Source: Candidatus Borkfalkia stercoripullorum
GTDB taxonomy: Bacteria > Bacillota > Clostridia > Christensenellales > Borkfalkiaceae
Direction: 5' to 3'
NCBI GenBank assembly: GCA_019119395.1
Contig: DWXC01000015.1
Location: 1-61,727 of the forward strand
Length of the DNA stretch: 61,727 nucleotides
Both the position numbers and the translations under genes were made by a program. Below are positions 1 through 8,615 of the stretch, piece after piece. The notes under the pieces were generated by a model. The model saw only the letters and a list, made by a program, of their open reading frames with translations, had not been told where the DNA came from and did not search any database. The number at the start of each line of letters is the position of its first letter. Within the stretch, counting starts at the first letter, position 1.

Positions 1-359
1 GCAAACGGCTCTGCGCCCGGTTTTCTCTCTGCGGCGATATGTTACGGCTCTCATATTATAAAATCGCCGCATTCACGTTTTCCGCTGAGGCCGCAGGTAT
101 GCGGCAAATTGAGTGCGCTTTTTGAAAAGCGTGGTTTTCAAACGCGCCTTAAATTATTAAAATGATAATGCGAAAAAGCAAAAACGACGCTTTTTGCTTT
201 TTCACTCAATTTGCCAATGCCTTGGCTTACGGAAAGGGTGAATTTGCGGCACTACATATTTTATGTGCCCTTAAAAGTGCCGCAAAGAGGGGAAGCCGTT
301 CGGGTTTCCCCTCGGATCACGGAAAACCGCAGGCGTCAGCACGCCGAGGTTTTCGTGAA
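1..359. repeat. Structured modular intergenic repeat, copy A (cut by window edge)
   Basis: This stretch has no convincing gene and is built of nested hairpins shared with the repeats at 40163, 41126 and 52362. A forward core module (71-155) has a CCGC/GCGG hairpin (91-94/101-104) and a TTGAAAA/TTTTCAA hairpin (122-128/135-141, loop GCGTGG). A second core lies in reverse orientation, with a perfect 13-bp stem (172-184/191-203) and a GCCAA/TTGGC hairpin (213-217/222-226). The right end (316-359) is the same ACGAAAACC/GGTTTTCGTG-type arm that ends the copy at 52665. An open frame across it is not a credible extension of the ligase gene downstream. Confidence 0.8.
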
Positions 360-407
360 CTCTGCCGAAACACCAAAGCGAAAAAATTTTGCGGAGGTGT
401 TTTTTTC

Positions 408-1544
408 ATGCAGAAAGGGTTGAAAAACGTCGCTTTCGTGTTCGGGGGCATGTCCTCGGAAAACGAGATCTCCGTCCTTACTGGCGTCATGGCGGCGAAC
501 GTCGCCGACCGCGAAAAGTTCGTCCCTTACCCCGTATACCTTTCCCAAAGCGGCAAGATGTACACGGGCAAAGCGCTGTTCGACGTCGCGAATTTCAGAA
601 AGGGCATCGAGCAGTCCGCGCAAGAGGCCCTCTTGCAGGGCGGCAGGCTGTACGCGGTCAAAGGGAAAAAACTGCGCGAGATCGCCCGCATCGACTGCGG
701 CGTCAACTGTTGCCACGGCATAAACGGCGAGGACGGGCTCGTCGCTTCCCTGTTCGCGCTCAACCGCATCCCGAACGCTTCGCCCGATCCGGCGGGGTCG
801 GCCGTGTTCATGGACAAATGCCTGACCAAAATGTTCGCAAAGGCGCTCGGCGTCAAAAGCGCGCCGTGGTTCCGCATCGGGGAAGCGGAATACGCGAAGC
901 GCTCCGCCATGGCGATACGCTGCATCGAAGAGCGCATCGGCTACCCCGTCATCGTAAAGCCCGCCAGGCAGGGCTCGAGCATCGGCGTGCTCGTCGCCGA
1001 AAACAGGGAAGAACTCGTCCGCGCCGTGCAGTCCGCCTTCGCGTACGATACCGTGGCGATCGCCGAAAAATATTTGCGGGGCAGCCGAGAGATCAACTGC
1101 GCCGCCTACAAAAAGGGGGGCGAGATCGTCCTTTCCGAATGCGAAGAACCGCTCACCGCGCATAAAATATTGACTTTCCGCGACAAATACCTCTCGGGCG
1201 GCAAAGAGGGCGCGCGCAATTTCCCCGCGGATATCCCCGCGCATTGCGCCGAACGGGTCAAAGGATACACAAAACTTCTCTACCGCAGACTCGGTTTGCG
1301 CGGGGTGGTTCGCGCGGATTTTCTGCTGTGCGGGGAGGAGGTGTATTTCAACGAAATGAACACCGTGCCGGGCTCTCTCGCGTGGTATCTGTTTTCGGAG
1401 AGCCTCGCGGGGTTTTCGCACATGCTCGGCGAACTCATCGAACAGGGCATTGCCGACGCGCGCGCGGGCGAAGGGAAAAAACTGCTCAAAAACTGCGGCG
1501 TGCTCGATGCCGTCCCCGCCAAGGGCGGAAAACGGGGGAGATGA
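408..1544 (+). CDS. ddl: D-alanine--D-alanine ligase
   Basis: This ATP-grasp enzyme (378 residues) joins two D-alanines in the cytoplasm to make the dipeptide that caps peptidoglycan precursors. The N-terminus shows FVFGGMSSENEISVLTG, the family's first signature. HGINGEDG, the ATP-binding KPARQGSSIGV and the metal-binding FNEMNTVPGS follow in the expected order. The start at 408 is preceded by GCGGAGG (391-397). An in-frame ATG at 162 would add about 80 residues read from repeat A and is rejected. The gene stands alone before a hairpin terminator. Its promoter must lie inside or beyond repeat A, so that element may influence its expression (inference). Confidence 0.93.
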   Translation: MQKGLKNVAFVFGGMSSENEISVLTGVMAANVADREKFVPYPVYLSQSGKMYTGKALFDVANFRKGIEQSAQEALLQGGRLYAVKGKKLREIARIDCGVNCCHGINGEDGLVASLFALNRIPNASPDPAGSAVFMDKCLTKMFAKALGVKSAPWFRIGEAEYAKRSAMAIRCIEERIGYPVIVKPARQGSSIGVLVAENREELVRAVQSAFAYDTVAIAEKYLRGSREINCAAYKKGGEIVLSECEEPLTAHKILTFRDKYLSGGKEGARNFPADIPAHCAERVKGYTKLLYRRLGLRGVVRADFLLCGEEVYFNEMNTVPGSLAWYLFSESLAGFSHMLGELIEQGIADARAGEGKKLLKNCGVLDAVPAKGGKRGR

Positions 1545-1561
1545 CCATTTACGAGCCGATG

Positions 1562-1586
1562 CGGCGGGAGTTATCCCGCCGTTTTT
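1562..1586 (+). terminator. Rho-independent terminator after ddl
   Basis: An 8-bp stem CGGCGGGA/TCCCGCCG (1562-1569/1574-1581) is followed directly by TTTTT. Confidence 0.75.
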
Positions 1587-1607
1587 GTTCGGCGGCGGGA
1601 TAAACGC

Positions 1608-1636
1608 TTGTGATTTTCTCCGTTTTTTGGTAAAAT
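1608..1636 (+). promoter_or_regulatory. Promoter of icd
   Basis: TTGTGA (1608-1613) and TAAAAT (1631-1636) are 17 nt apart, 33 nt before the icd start. Confidence 0.65.
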
Positions 1637-1669
1637 ATAAAAAGAAACATCTCTGCAAGGAGTACGGAT

Positions 1670-2878
1670 ATGGCAAAAATCAAAATGACAAACCCGATCG
1701 TCGAAATGGACGGCGACGAAATGACCCGCGTTTTGTGGCAATGGATCAAAGATATCCTCATCTGCCCCTATGTCGATCTGAAAACCGAGTATTACGACCT
1801 CGGCCTTGTCAACCGAGACAAGACGGACGACCGGGTCACCGTGGACGCGGCGAACGCGAACAAAAAATACAAGGTCGGCGTCAAGTGCGCGACCATCACC
1901 CCCAACGCGCAGCGCGTGGAGGAGTACAAACTCAAACAGATGTGGAAGAGCCCGAACGGCACCATCCGCCGCATCCTGGACGGAACGGTGTTCCGCGCGC
2001 CCATCCTCGCCAAGGGCATCACGCCCTACATTCCAGGCTGGAAAAAGCCGATCGTGCTCGCCCGTCACGCCTACGGCGACGTGTATTCGGGCGTGGAAAC
2101 GCGCACGGCGCAGGGCGACAGGGCGTACCTCGTCGTGGAAGGGGAAAACGGCGAAGTGAAGGAAAAACTGCTCGTGCAGGACTTCAAGAACGGCGGCGGC
2201 ATCGTGCAGTCGGTGCACAATACCGATAAATCCATCGAAAGTTTCGCGCGTTCCTGTTTCAATTACGCGCTCGACGTAAAAATGCCCCTCTGGTTCGCCA
2301 CGAAGGACACCATTTCCAAAAAGTACGACCACCATTTCAAGGACATTTTCAACGACATTTACGAAAAGGAATATAAAGAAAAGTTCGAAGCCGCGGGCAT
2401 CGAATACATGTATACCCTCATCGACGATGCCGTCGCGCGCATCGTCCGCTCGGAGGGCGGCGTTCTGTGGGCGTGCAAAAATTATGACGGCGACGTGATG
2501 AGCGACATGGTCGCGACCGCTTACGGCTCGCTCGGCATGATGACCTCCGTGCTTGTCTCGCCCGACGGCAATTACGAATTCGAGGCGGCGCACGGAACGG
2601 TGACCCGCCACTATTACAAGTATCTGAAAGGGGAATCCACATCCACCAACTCCGTGGCGACCATTTTCGCATGGACGGGCGCGCTCGCAAAGCGGGGCGA
2701 ACTGGACGGCATCCCCGAACTTACGGCTTTTGCGAAGAAGCTGGAAAAGGCGACCGTACAGACGATCGAAGAGGGCAAAATGACGGGCGACCTCGTGCCC
2801 CTGTTCAAGTCGGAAGGCGTCACTCCCGTCAAGCTCGATTCGGAAGGATTCCTCAAAGCCGTGGCGGAAAAATTGTAA
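1670..2878 (+). CDS. icd: Isocitrate dehydrogenase (NADP-dependent type)
   Basis: The 402-residue protein matches the homodimeric, eukaryotic-like NADP-isocitrate dehydrogenases along its whole length. It starts with [13 protein letters not shown] and contains the substrate-binding [16 protein letters not shown] stretch, the DDAVA segment and the C-terminal [10 protein letters not shown] signature. It oxidatively decarboxylates isocitrate to 2-oxoglutarate, giving NADPH. With citrate synthase at 16567-17964 it implies an oxidative half-TCA route for glutamate synthesis. The start has an AAGGAG site a few bases upstream. The gene is a single unit with its own promoter and terminator. Cofactor choice is inferred from the family, not from a tested residue. 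Confidence 0.95.
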   Translation: MAKIKMTNPIVEMDGDEMTRVLWQWIKDILICPYVDLKTEYYDLGLVNRDKTDDRVTVDAANANKKYKVGVKCATITPNAQRVEEYKLKQMWKSPNGTIRRILDGTVFRAPILAKGITPYIPGWKKPIVLARHAYGDVYSGVETRTAQGDRAYLVVEGENGEVKEKLLVQDFKNGGGIVQSVHNTDKSIESFARSCFNYALDVKMPLWFATKDTISKKYDHHFKDIFNDIYEKEYKEKFEAAGIEYMYTLIDDAVARIVRSEGGVLWACKNYDGDVMSDMVATAYGSLGMMTSVLVSPDGNYEFEAAHGTVTRHYYKYLKGESTSTNSVATIFAWTGALAKRGELDGIPELTAFAKKLEKATVQTIEEGKMTGDLVPLFKSEGVTPVKLDSEGFLKAVAEKL

Positions 2879-2884
2879 TTTAAG

Positions 2885-2910
2885 AAAGCGCCGTAACGAC
2901 GGCGCTTTTT
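2885..2910 (+). terminator. Terminator after icd
   Basis: The stem AAAGCGCCG/CGGCGCTTT (2885-2893/2900-2908) runs into a T tract. Confidence 0.85.
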
Positions 2911-2952
2911 GCGTTATTCTGAATAGTTTTTTATAAAATGTCCGCGCGGCTA

Positions 2953-2981
2953 TTGCTTTTTTGCGCAGGGTTTGTTATACT
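2953..2981 (+). promoter_or_regulatory. Promoter of the interrupted lipoprotein gene
   Basis: TTGCTT (2953-2958) and TATACT (2976-2981) are spaced by 17 nt. A small CTCCG/CGGAG hairpin lies in the leader just before the start codon. Confidence 0.65.
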
Positions 2982-3067
2982 ATATGCAAGGAACGGGTCG
3001 CCCGTTTCTGAAAATTATATCGAATAAGGGATAGGAGGGCTCCGTATTTCGGAGTAAAAAACGAGAT

Positions 3068-4168
3068 ATGAAAAAATTCAGTCTGATTTTGGCGGGCGCG
3101 TTGGCGCTTGCCGTAACGGCGGGATTGGCGGCCTGCGGCGGACGTTCTTCCGGCGACCCCGCAATACACAGCATCACCTGTGCGGAAAACGAAAATTACC
3201 GCGTCATCGATTTGGCGGAACAAGGGCAGACGGGGAGCGACATTTTATTCGACGTCGAATCCGAAAGCGTCTTTTACGAGATCGGCGAAGTCAGTTTCAA
3301 CGGCACGCCCATTACCAAGGGTTCGCTGGGCTACAAATTTACCATGCCCGATGCGGACGTGACGATCGAAATCGATTTGACGCCCGTCACGGAATACGAC
3401 GACCCCGACGATTATCTGTCCTGGGGCAGCGGCGCGATCGATTGCATCTCTGTTGCCGAAGATAAAACAGTTTCTTGGGATGTCACGCAAGCAATTCCGC
3501 TTTCGTTCGATATGAACAAATTCGGTTTGAACAATGGCACTCTTGACAGAAAAGAGATTTTGTCCTCGAACTAGGAAGTGATCCCCGACGAAGCGCTGAG
3601 TTTTGATCCTTTGCTTGCTTCGGAAATTTCTTCAGGGGCGGCGAATGTCGTGCGCGGCGGAAGCCTGGTTGTCGACTTAAAGCAGATCAATCCCGGCACG
3701 GCAACGATTTATCTGTATCTGGATTACAACAATTCCAGCTCCGCTACTTTGATGAGAACCTTTACGGTTACCGAGTACGGCTCGATCAAAGTCGATACAT
3801 GGGACGTCTCTTTTGCCGTGGACAACCGCACCGGTTTTGACGATTTGGCAAATGTTCAGATCAGTTTTACTGACAGTAACTACATCTACGGCGGCACGGC
3901 GCCTCAATATCAGAGCTTTACGCTGAATGAGCTGGTAAACGGCGAAGGCACTTTCAAATACGCTGTCGGGCATTCTTACGAAGTGAGTGCAAGCCATGCT
4001 ATATGGAATGAAACAGAAGAGAAATATGAAAATTTTACCGCATTGGATATTTACGACTGGACGGGAAGCGGCTCATCATCTACCGGATTCAACCAAATTA
4101 GTGATGGGGAATTGACATTGGTCAGCCTGCCGACAAAACCCGTCGAAATCGGATTGTATGTTGATTGA
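3068..4168 (+). pseudogene. Putative secreted lipoprotein interrupted by an in-frame TAG
   Basis: One reading frame runs from ATG 3068 to the stop at 4166-4168, broken only by TAG at 3572-3574. The codons on either side (SSN, stop, EVIPDEA) continue the same frame, so this looks like one gene of about 366 residues. The N-terminus is a lipoprotein signal peptide: MKKFSLILAGALALAV followed by the lipobox LAAC near residue 22. The rest is beta-rich and acidic, with no domain I recognise. Base composition from about 3430 onward is AT-richer than the neighbours, suggesting recent gain or decay. If translation restarts at GTG 3578, a 196-residue product without a signal would result. TAG is an ordinary stop elsewhere in this window (pfkA, 36654). 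Confidence 0.7.
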
Positions 4169-4196
4169 CGGGATCGTTGTTTCGATCATATCGAAA

Positions 4197-4229
4197 AAGA
4201 GAAGCCGAAAAGGCTTCTCTTTTGTTTTT
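4197..4229. terminator. Bidirectional terminator between lipoprotein gene and argF
   Basis: The stem GAGAAGCC/GGCTTCTC (4199-4206/4212-4219) has A-rich sequence on the left and TTTTGTTTTT on the right, so it can stop transcription from either side. A second stem GCCCGCACG/CGTGCGGGC lies just downstream. Confidence 0.85.
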
Positions 4230-4277
4230 CTGCCCGCACGCAATTACTCCCGTGCGGGCGTTTGCGGCATATTCCGT

Positions 4278-5228
4278 TTATTTTTCGTTCATCATCAAAA
4301 GGGAAAGGGCGGCTTTGTTCAGGTGCAGCCTGTTTTCCGCCTGGTCGTACATGATCGACTGCGGCCCGTCGGCGACTTCCGCGGTGACCTCTTCTCCGCG
4401 CCGCACGGGCATGCAGTGCATGAAAAGGGCGTCCTCTTTGGCGAGGGACATCACTTCCTTGGTCACGCGGTATTTTTCGAGTTTTATTTTTTTCTTTTCG
4501 TCGTCCTCGTCGTTCATGGAAATGAATACGTCCGTATACACGACGTCCGCGTCCCTGACTGCTTCGGAAACGCTGTCGGTTATGAGGATGTCGCCGTACT
4601 GCATGCCGCGCTCGACGATCGATCGCGCGGGGCTGTACCCGTTCGGGCTGGCGATGGCGATATTCATGTCGCATTTCGTGCACCCGATGATGAGGGAGTT
4701 CGCCACGTTGTTCCCGTCGCCGATGTAGGCGAGTTTCAGGTTTTCCAGCCCGCCTTTCTTTTCCCACACGGTGTACAGGTCGGAAAGCACTTGCAGGGGG
4801 TGCGAAGTGTCGGAAATACCGTTGATGACGGGTATGTCGCACACGGCGGCGAACTCTTCGAGTTCTTCATCGTTAAATCCGCGAAGGACAAGGGCGGAAA
4901 GCCCGTAGCGCCCCAGCATGGCGGCGGTGTCCTTCACGCTTTCCCCGCGCGAAAGCTGCGTTTCGTTTTTGGGCAGGAAAATAAAATCGCCGCCGAGCTG
5001 GCGGATGCCGAGTTCGAAGGAAACGCGCGTGCGCGTGGAAACGTTCCCGAACAAAAGCCCGACCGTTTTCCCGCGGAGAATGCTGATGTTTTCCCCGACT
5101 TTGTATTTTTTCTTCATCGACCGCGCGGCGTAGAGGAGTTCGAAGATCTCTTCGCTCGTCAGATCCGCAAGGTGCAGAAGGTCTGTGTTTTTCAGCCTGA
5201 ATTTGGGCGTATATTTATTGATATCCAT
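4278..5228 (-). CDS. argF: Ornithine carbamoyltransferase
   Basis: The enzyme transfers the carbamoyl group of carbamoyl phosphate to ornithine, giving citrulline in arginine synthesis or working in reverse in arginine catabolism. The carbamoyl-phosphate signature STRTRVSFE, the ornithine-side motif HPLQVLSDLYT and the catalytic FMHCMPVRRGEE are all present. I place the start at 5228 (316 residues), where GGAG lies 7 nt upstream and the family N-terminus begins. An ATG at 5258 would add 10 residues but would leave a leader of only about a dozen bases from the predicted promoter. No other arg genes are nearby, so anabolic or catabolic use cannot be decided here. Confidence 0.93.
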   Translation of the reverse strand: MDINKYTPKFRLKNTDLLHLADLTSEEIFELLYAARSMKKKYKVGENISILRGKTVGLLFGNVSTRTRVSFELGIRQLGGDFIFLPKNETQLSRGESVKDTAAMLGRYGLSALVLRGFNDEELEEFAAVCDIPVINGISDTSHPLQVLSDLYTVWEKKGGLENLKLAYIGDGNNVANSLIIGCTKCDMNIAIASPNGYSPARSIVERGMQYGDILITDSVSEAVRDADVVYTDVFISMNDEDDEKKKIKLEKYRVTKEVMSLAKEDALFMHCMPVRRGEEVTAEVADGPQSIMYDQAENRLHLNKAALSLLMMNEK

Positions 5229-5276
5229 AAAAGTCTCCGCAAGGGGCAGGCCCTTCATTTTCCCTTTCTTTTTTAT

Positions 5277-5305
5277 ATTATAGCAGACGGCGCCGAAAAA
5301 AACAA
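5277..5305 (-). promoter_or_regulatory. Promoter of argF
   Basis: On the minus strand TTGTTT (5305-5300) and TATAAT (5282-5277) are 17 nt apart. Confidence 0.65.
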
Positions 5306-5420
5306 CTTTCCGCGCGTATTTTTATCGGGCGGGCCGCGTTTTTTGCGGCTTTCGGGCCGCCGCGGCGGGCGCTTGGGCAGATTTAACAATATCAATAAAA
5401 TTATTTGTAATAATTGCCTA

Positions 5421-5449
5421 TTGTCTTTTTTGCTTGAATGTTGTAAAAT
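5421..5449 (+). promoter_or_regulatory. Promoter of the ABC ATPase gene
   Basis: TTGTCT (5421-5426), a 17-nt spacer and TAAAAT (5444-5449) lie 42 nt before the start codon. Confidence 0.65.
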
Positions 5450-5491
5450 AAATACAGTAAAGTCAAAAACTTTTTAGGGAGGAAACTTTTT

Positions 5492-6931
5492 ATGGCAAGC
5501 CTTTTGCTGAAAGGTATCTACAAAGTGTATCCGTCGGGCGTCACCGCCGTTACGGATTTCAACCTGGACATTAAAGATAAAGAATTTATCGTTTTCGTCG
5601 GGCCTTCCGGCTGCGGTAAATCCACGACTCTTCGTATGATCGCGGGCCTTGAAGAGATCTCCAAGGGCGAACTCTATATCGACGGCAAACTGGTCAACGA
5701 CGTCGTCCCGAAAGACAGGGATATCGCGATGGTGTTCCAGAACTACGCGCTGTATCCGCACATGTCCGTTTACGACAACATGGCGTTCGGTCTGAAACTG
5801 CGCAAAGTACCGAAGCAGATCATCGACGAAAGGGTGAAAGAAGCCGCGGCGATCCTCGGCATCACCGATTACCTCACCCGTAAGCCGAAGGCTCTTTCCG
5901 GTGGTCAGCGCCAGCGTGTCGCGCTCGGCCGTGCGATCGTCCGCGAACCGAAAGTATTCCTTCTCGACGAACCTCTGTCCAACCTCGACGCGAAACTCCG
6001 CGCCCAGATGAGGACGGAAATTTCCAAACTGCACGCACGCCTTGCCACGACCTTCATTTACGTCACGCACGACCAGGTCGAGGCTATGACGATGGGTACG
6101 CGCATCGTCGTTATGAAAGACGGCTTCATGCAGCAGGTCGACACCCCGCAGAACCTGTACGACTATCCGATCAACCAGTTCGTCGCGGGCTTCATCGGCA
6201 CGCCGCAGATGAACTTCTTCCCCGCAGTCCTCACGCAGGAAAAGGGCAAGACGTACGTCGAATTTACGAACAACAACAAGATCCTTCTGCCGAAAACGGT
6301 CGAAGCGAGGATCAAAAATCCGGAAGACTATATCAATACGGGCAAACCCATCGTTCTGGGCGTCCGTCCCGAAGATATCCACGACGAGGAGAACTTCATC
6401 GCCGCTTCCCCCGACACGGTCGTCAAAGCGTTCATCGAAGTCCTCGAAAAACTCGGCGCCGAAACGCAGATCTACTGCAAACTCGACTATAAGGAAGGCG
6501 AAACGGTCGAAAACGCGACCGATTCCATCGCCGATTCTTCCTACATGGTCGCCAAGATCGACTCGCGCAGCCTCGTGAACCGCGGCGAAGTCGTCGAACT
6601 CGCGCTCGACGCGCGCCACATCCACCTCTTCGACGGGGCGACCGAAATGTCCATCCTCGCAAGGGATGAGGGCTATGAAGTGACGCCCGAAAACGAGTCG
6701 TCTTCCAACTTCGTCCCGCTGACCCCGCAGGAGATGCAGGCGATCATCGAGAAGAACAGGGTCGTCACCAAGGAAGAGAAGAAGGCTATGCGCCGCGAAG
6801 CGCACGCCGCCGCGAAGAAGGAGAGGGCAGAGGCAAAAGCCGCCGCGGAAGCCGCAGCAGCGTCCGAAGCGGAAGAGCAGCCCGAAGAACCTTCCGAAGC
6901 GCCTTCCGACGACGAGAGCAAAGAAGAGTAA
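5492..6931 (+). CDS. ugpC: Sugar-type ABC transporter ATPase (UgpC/MsmK/MsmX family)
   Basis: This 479-residue cytoplasmic ATPase drives carbohydrate import. It has Walker [10 protein letters not shown], the ABC signature [15 protein letters not shown], Walker [13 protein letters not shown] and the switch histidine in THDQVEAM. A regulatory OB/TOBE-type region follows from about residue 240. No permease or binding-protein genes are adjacent, which fits the shared ATPases of Firmicutes (MsmX type) that serve several sugar transporters (inference). Residues from about 415 form an unusual Ala/Lys/Glu-rich tail ending in a highly acidic stretch, longer than the usual 360-380 residue family length. 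AGGGAGG lies upstream of the ATG. Confidence 0.9.
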   Translation: MASLLLKGIYKVYPSGVTAVTDFNLDIKDKEFIVFVGPSGCGKSTTLRMIAGLEEISKGELYIDGKLVNDVVPKDRDIAMVFQNYALYPHMSVYDNMAFGLKLRKVPKQIIDERVKEAAAILGITDYLTRKPKALSGGQRQRVALGRAIVREPKVFLLDEPLSNLDAKLRAQMRTEISKLHARLATTFIYVTHDQVEAMTMGTRIVVMKDGFMQQVDTPQNLYDYPINQFVAGFIGTPQMNFFPAVLTQEKGKTYVEFTNNNKILLPKTVEARIKNPEDYINTGKPIVLGVRPEDIHDEENFIAASPDTVVKAFIEVLEKLGAETQIYCKLDYKEGETVENATDSIADSSYMVAKIDSRSLVNRGEVVELALDARHIHLFDGATEMSILARDEGYEVTPENESSSNFVPLTPQEMQAIIEKNRVVTKEEKKAMRREAHAAAKKERAEAKAAAEAAAASEAEEQPEEPSEAPSDDESKEE

Positions 6932-6945
6932 TTCCCTGAAAGTTC

Positions 6946-6975
6946 AAAGACCTTCCCCCGCGGGAAGGTCTTTTT
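6946..6975 (+). terminator. Terminator after the ABC ATPase gene
   Basis: The AAAGACCTTCCC / GGGAAGGTCTTT stem (6946-6973) is followed by T residues. Confidence 0.85.
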
Positions 6976-6979
6976 ACGA

Positions 6980-7008
6980 TTGCTTTTTTATGCGTTTTGC
7001 GTTATAAT
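6980..7008 (+). promoter_or_regulatory. Promoter of the ArsP_2-type permease gene
   Basis: TTGCTT (6980-6985), 17 nt, TATAAT (7003-7008). Confidence 0.7.
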
Positions 7009-7026
7009 AATCAAACGTAGTTTATG

Positions 7027-7084
7027 CCGGGCGGAATGTGTCAATATTCCGCCCGGAGCAAAAATCCCGCCGCAGGAGGCGGGA
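7027..7084 (+). promoter_or_regulatory. Two-hairpin 5' leader of the permease gene
   Basis: The leader holds an 11-bp stem (7027-7037/7046-7056) and then TCCCGCC/GGCGGGA (7065-7071/7078-7084), whose right arm overlaps a GGAGG-like sequence just upstream of the apparent ribosome site AAAAGGA. The second stem could mask ribosome binding. I recognise no known riboswitch. Confidence 0.45.
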
Positions 7085-7095
7085 AAAGGAAATAT

Positions 7096-7974
7096 ATGTT
7101 TGCCGAGATCATGGAGATCGTGCTGGACGCGCTTTTGGACAGTTTGAAAGTGTTTCCTTTCCTGTTTTTGATGTATGTGCTCATCGAATTTCTGGAAAAC
7201 CGCACGAACATTACAAAAAATAAAAATATTCTGCGCGGGAATCTCGCGCCCCTTTTGGGCGCGGCGACGGGCATCGTGCCGCAGTGCGGGTTTTCGGTCA
7301 TGGCGGCAAAGCTGTACGACAAAAAGCTCATCCGCACGGGCACGCTTCTCGCCGTCTTTCTCGCCACGAGCGACGAGGCGCTCATCATCCTGCTCTCTTC
7401 GGGGAGCAGCGCCATTGCGGTCATGCCCCTTATCGCGGTCAAATTCGCCGTCGCGGTCGGCATCGGGTATCTCTTTAACGCGCTCATGCGCGGGGAAAAA
7501 CTTTCGGAAATGGAAGAGGGCGAGGAGATCCACGGCACGCCCTGCGGTCACGACCACGAAGAGGACGGAAAGGTGCGCCGCTATCTGGTGCATCCGCTCC
7601 TGCATTCCCTGGAAATTTTTGCCTATATCCTCGTCGTAAACCTCGCGTTCGGCTTTGCGATGCACTATGCGGAAGGCGCGATCGCCTCGTTTTTGCAGGG
7701 CGGGTATTGGTATCAGCCGCTCATCGCGGGGCTCGTCGGGCTGATACCCAACTGCGCGTCCAGCGTTTTGGTCACGCAGAGTTACGTGCTCGGCGCGCTT
7801 TCCTTCGGCGGCATGGCCGCGGGGCTGTGCGCCAACGCGGGGCTCGGATTCGTCATTCTGTTCAAAAACGTGAAATCGTGGAAGCGCAACCTCGCGCTGC
7901 TCGGTATTTTGTATGTGATCAGCGTCGCGGTCGGGTACGCGGTGCTCGGCGCGATGCAGCTGTTCGGAATATGA
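7096..7974 (+). CDS. Putative metal or metalloid permease, ArsP_2-like
   Basis: This integral membrane protein (292 residues, about 9-10 helices) is built as two related halves. The first carries LGAATGIVPQCGFSVMAAKLY and the second VGLIPNCASSVLVTQSYVLG. This paired PQCG/PNCAS pattern is typical of proteins named arsenic efflux protein or putative manganese transporter (ArsP_2 family). Between the halves is a cytosolic loop with CGHDHEED, a likely metal-binding patch. The start at 7096 follows AAAAGGA. A longer frame from 7024 would read through the leader hairpins and is rejected. The substrate is unknown. Confidence 0.8.
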   Translation: MFAEIMEIVLDALLDSLKVFPFLFLMYVLIEFLENRTNITKNKNILRGNLAPLLGAATGIVPQCGFSVMAAKLYDKKLIRTGTLLAVFLATSDEALIILLSSGSSAIAVMPLIAVKFAVAVGIGYLFNALMRGEKLSEMEEGEEIHGTPCGHDHEEDGKVRRYLVHPLLHSLEIFAYILVVNLAFGFAMHYAEGAIASFLQGGYWYQPLIAGLVGLIPNCASSVLVTQSYVLGALSFGGMAAGLCANAGLGFVILFKNVKSWKRNLALLGILYVISVAVGYAVLGAMQLFGI

Positions 7975-7979
7975 AGAAT

Positions 7980-8005
7980 CCCCTTCCTCGCGGAAGGGGC
8001 TTTTT
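7980..8005 (+). terminator. Terminator after the permease gene
   Basis: CCCCTTCC/GGAAGGGG (7980-7987/7992-7999), then CTTTTT. Confidence 0.85.
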
Positions 8006-8275
8006 GTACGGGGCGCGGCGCGCGGTAAAATCCGTCGTACGAAAAATCGGAGTGCGGAAAAGTCGGGCGCACGAAAAATCAGGCGCGCGCGAGGGAAAAA
8101 ATTCAAAACCCCTTGAAAAACCCGCGGATATGTGGTATGATAATGCTATCATACGGCGGGACAGGCGTTTCTGCCTCGCGGGGACATATCGGCGGCGGCG
8201 CATGCGGCGCGCGGCAGCCTTTCAAATTCGTCCGCATGCATATGTGCGGTGAAAAATTCGAATCGGGAGATTATT
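8006..8275 (+). promoter_or_regulatory. Intergenic region with promoter and long leader of the sensory-hydrogenase operon
   Basis: Three imperfect copies of an ACGAAAAATCNGG-like unit occur at about 8038-8092. The promoter is TTGAAA (8113-8118), 17 nt, TATGAT (8136-8141). It leaves a leader of about 125 nt with GC-rich inverted sequences around CCGCATGCATATGTGCGG (8231-8248), ending in GGGAGA before the first gene. I see no gene in it. Confidence 0.55.
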
Positions 8276-8614
8276 ATGACAATCAGAGAAGTGGTCAAAT
8301 TGCTCGACGCGGAAATACTTTGCGGGGAAGATCGGCTTGACACCGAGATCCATACCGCCTGCGGCTCGGACATGATGAGCGACGTGCTCGCTTACGTAAA
8401 AGACCAGTCTGTGCTTCTGACGGGGCTTTTGAACCCGCAGGTCGTGCGCACGGCGGAGATGATGGATATGCTCTGCATCGTGTTCGTGCGCGGCAAAAAA
8501 CCCGAACAGCCCGTCATCGATCTGGCGAGGGAAAAGGGCATCGTGCTGCTCTCCACCGAAAAGCGCCTCTTCGTCGCGTGCGGCATTCTCTATACCAACG
8601 GGCTCGGTGGCTGA
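8276..8614 (+). CDS. DRTGG-domain protein, first gene of the sensory-hydrogenase operon
   Basis: This 112-residue protein resembles the stand-alone DRTGG/HPr-kinase-N-like domains found beside [FeFe]-hydrogenase genes in Clostridia. It begins MTIREVVKLLDAEI and contains the alternating beta/alpha pattern of the fold (VLLTGLLNPQVVRTAEMMD, IVFVRGKKP). No catalytic kinase domain is attached, so a ligand-sensing or protein-interaction role is the best guess. The start at 8276 is set by GGGAGA 6 nt upstream. The next gene begins 1 nt after its stop, indicating translational coupling. Confidence 0.75.
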   Translation: MTIREVVKLLDAEILCGEDRLDTEIHTACGSDMMSDVLAYVKDQSVLLTGLLNPQVVRTAEMMDMLCIVFVRGKKPEQPVIDLAREKGIVLLSTEKRLFVACGILYTNGLGG

Positions 8615-8615
8615 T

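Noticed and set aside
162-407. N-terminal extension of the D-Ala-D-Ala ligase frame
   Set aside because: The translation comes from repeat A and has no ligase homology. A good ribosome site directs the start to 408.
3572-3574. TAG read as pyrrolysine or another amino acid
   Set aside because: TAG ends several ordinary genes in this window and no pyl genes or insertion signals are visible.
4158-5477. A 439-codon plus-strand frame opposite argF
   Set aside because: Antisense shadow of argF; no start signal and no domain.
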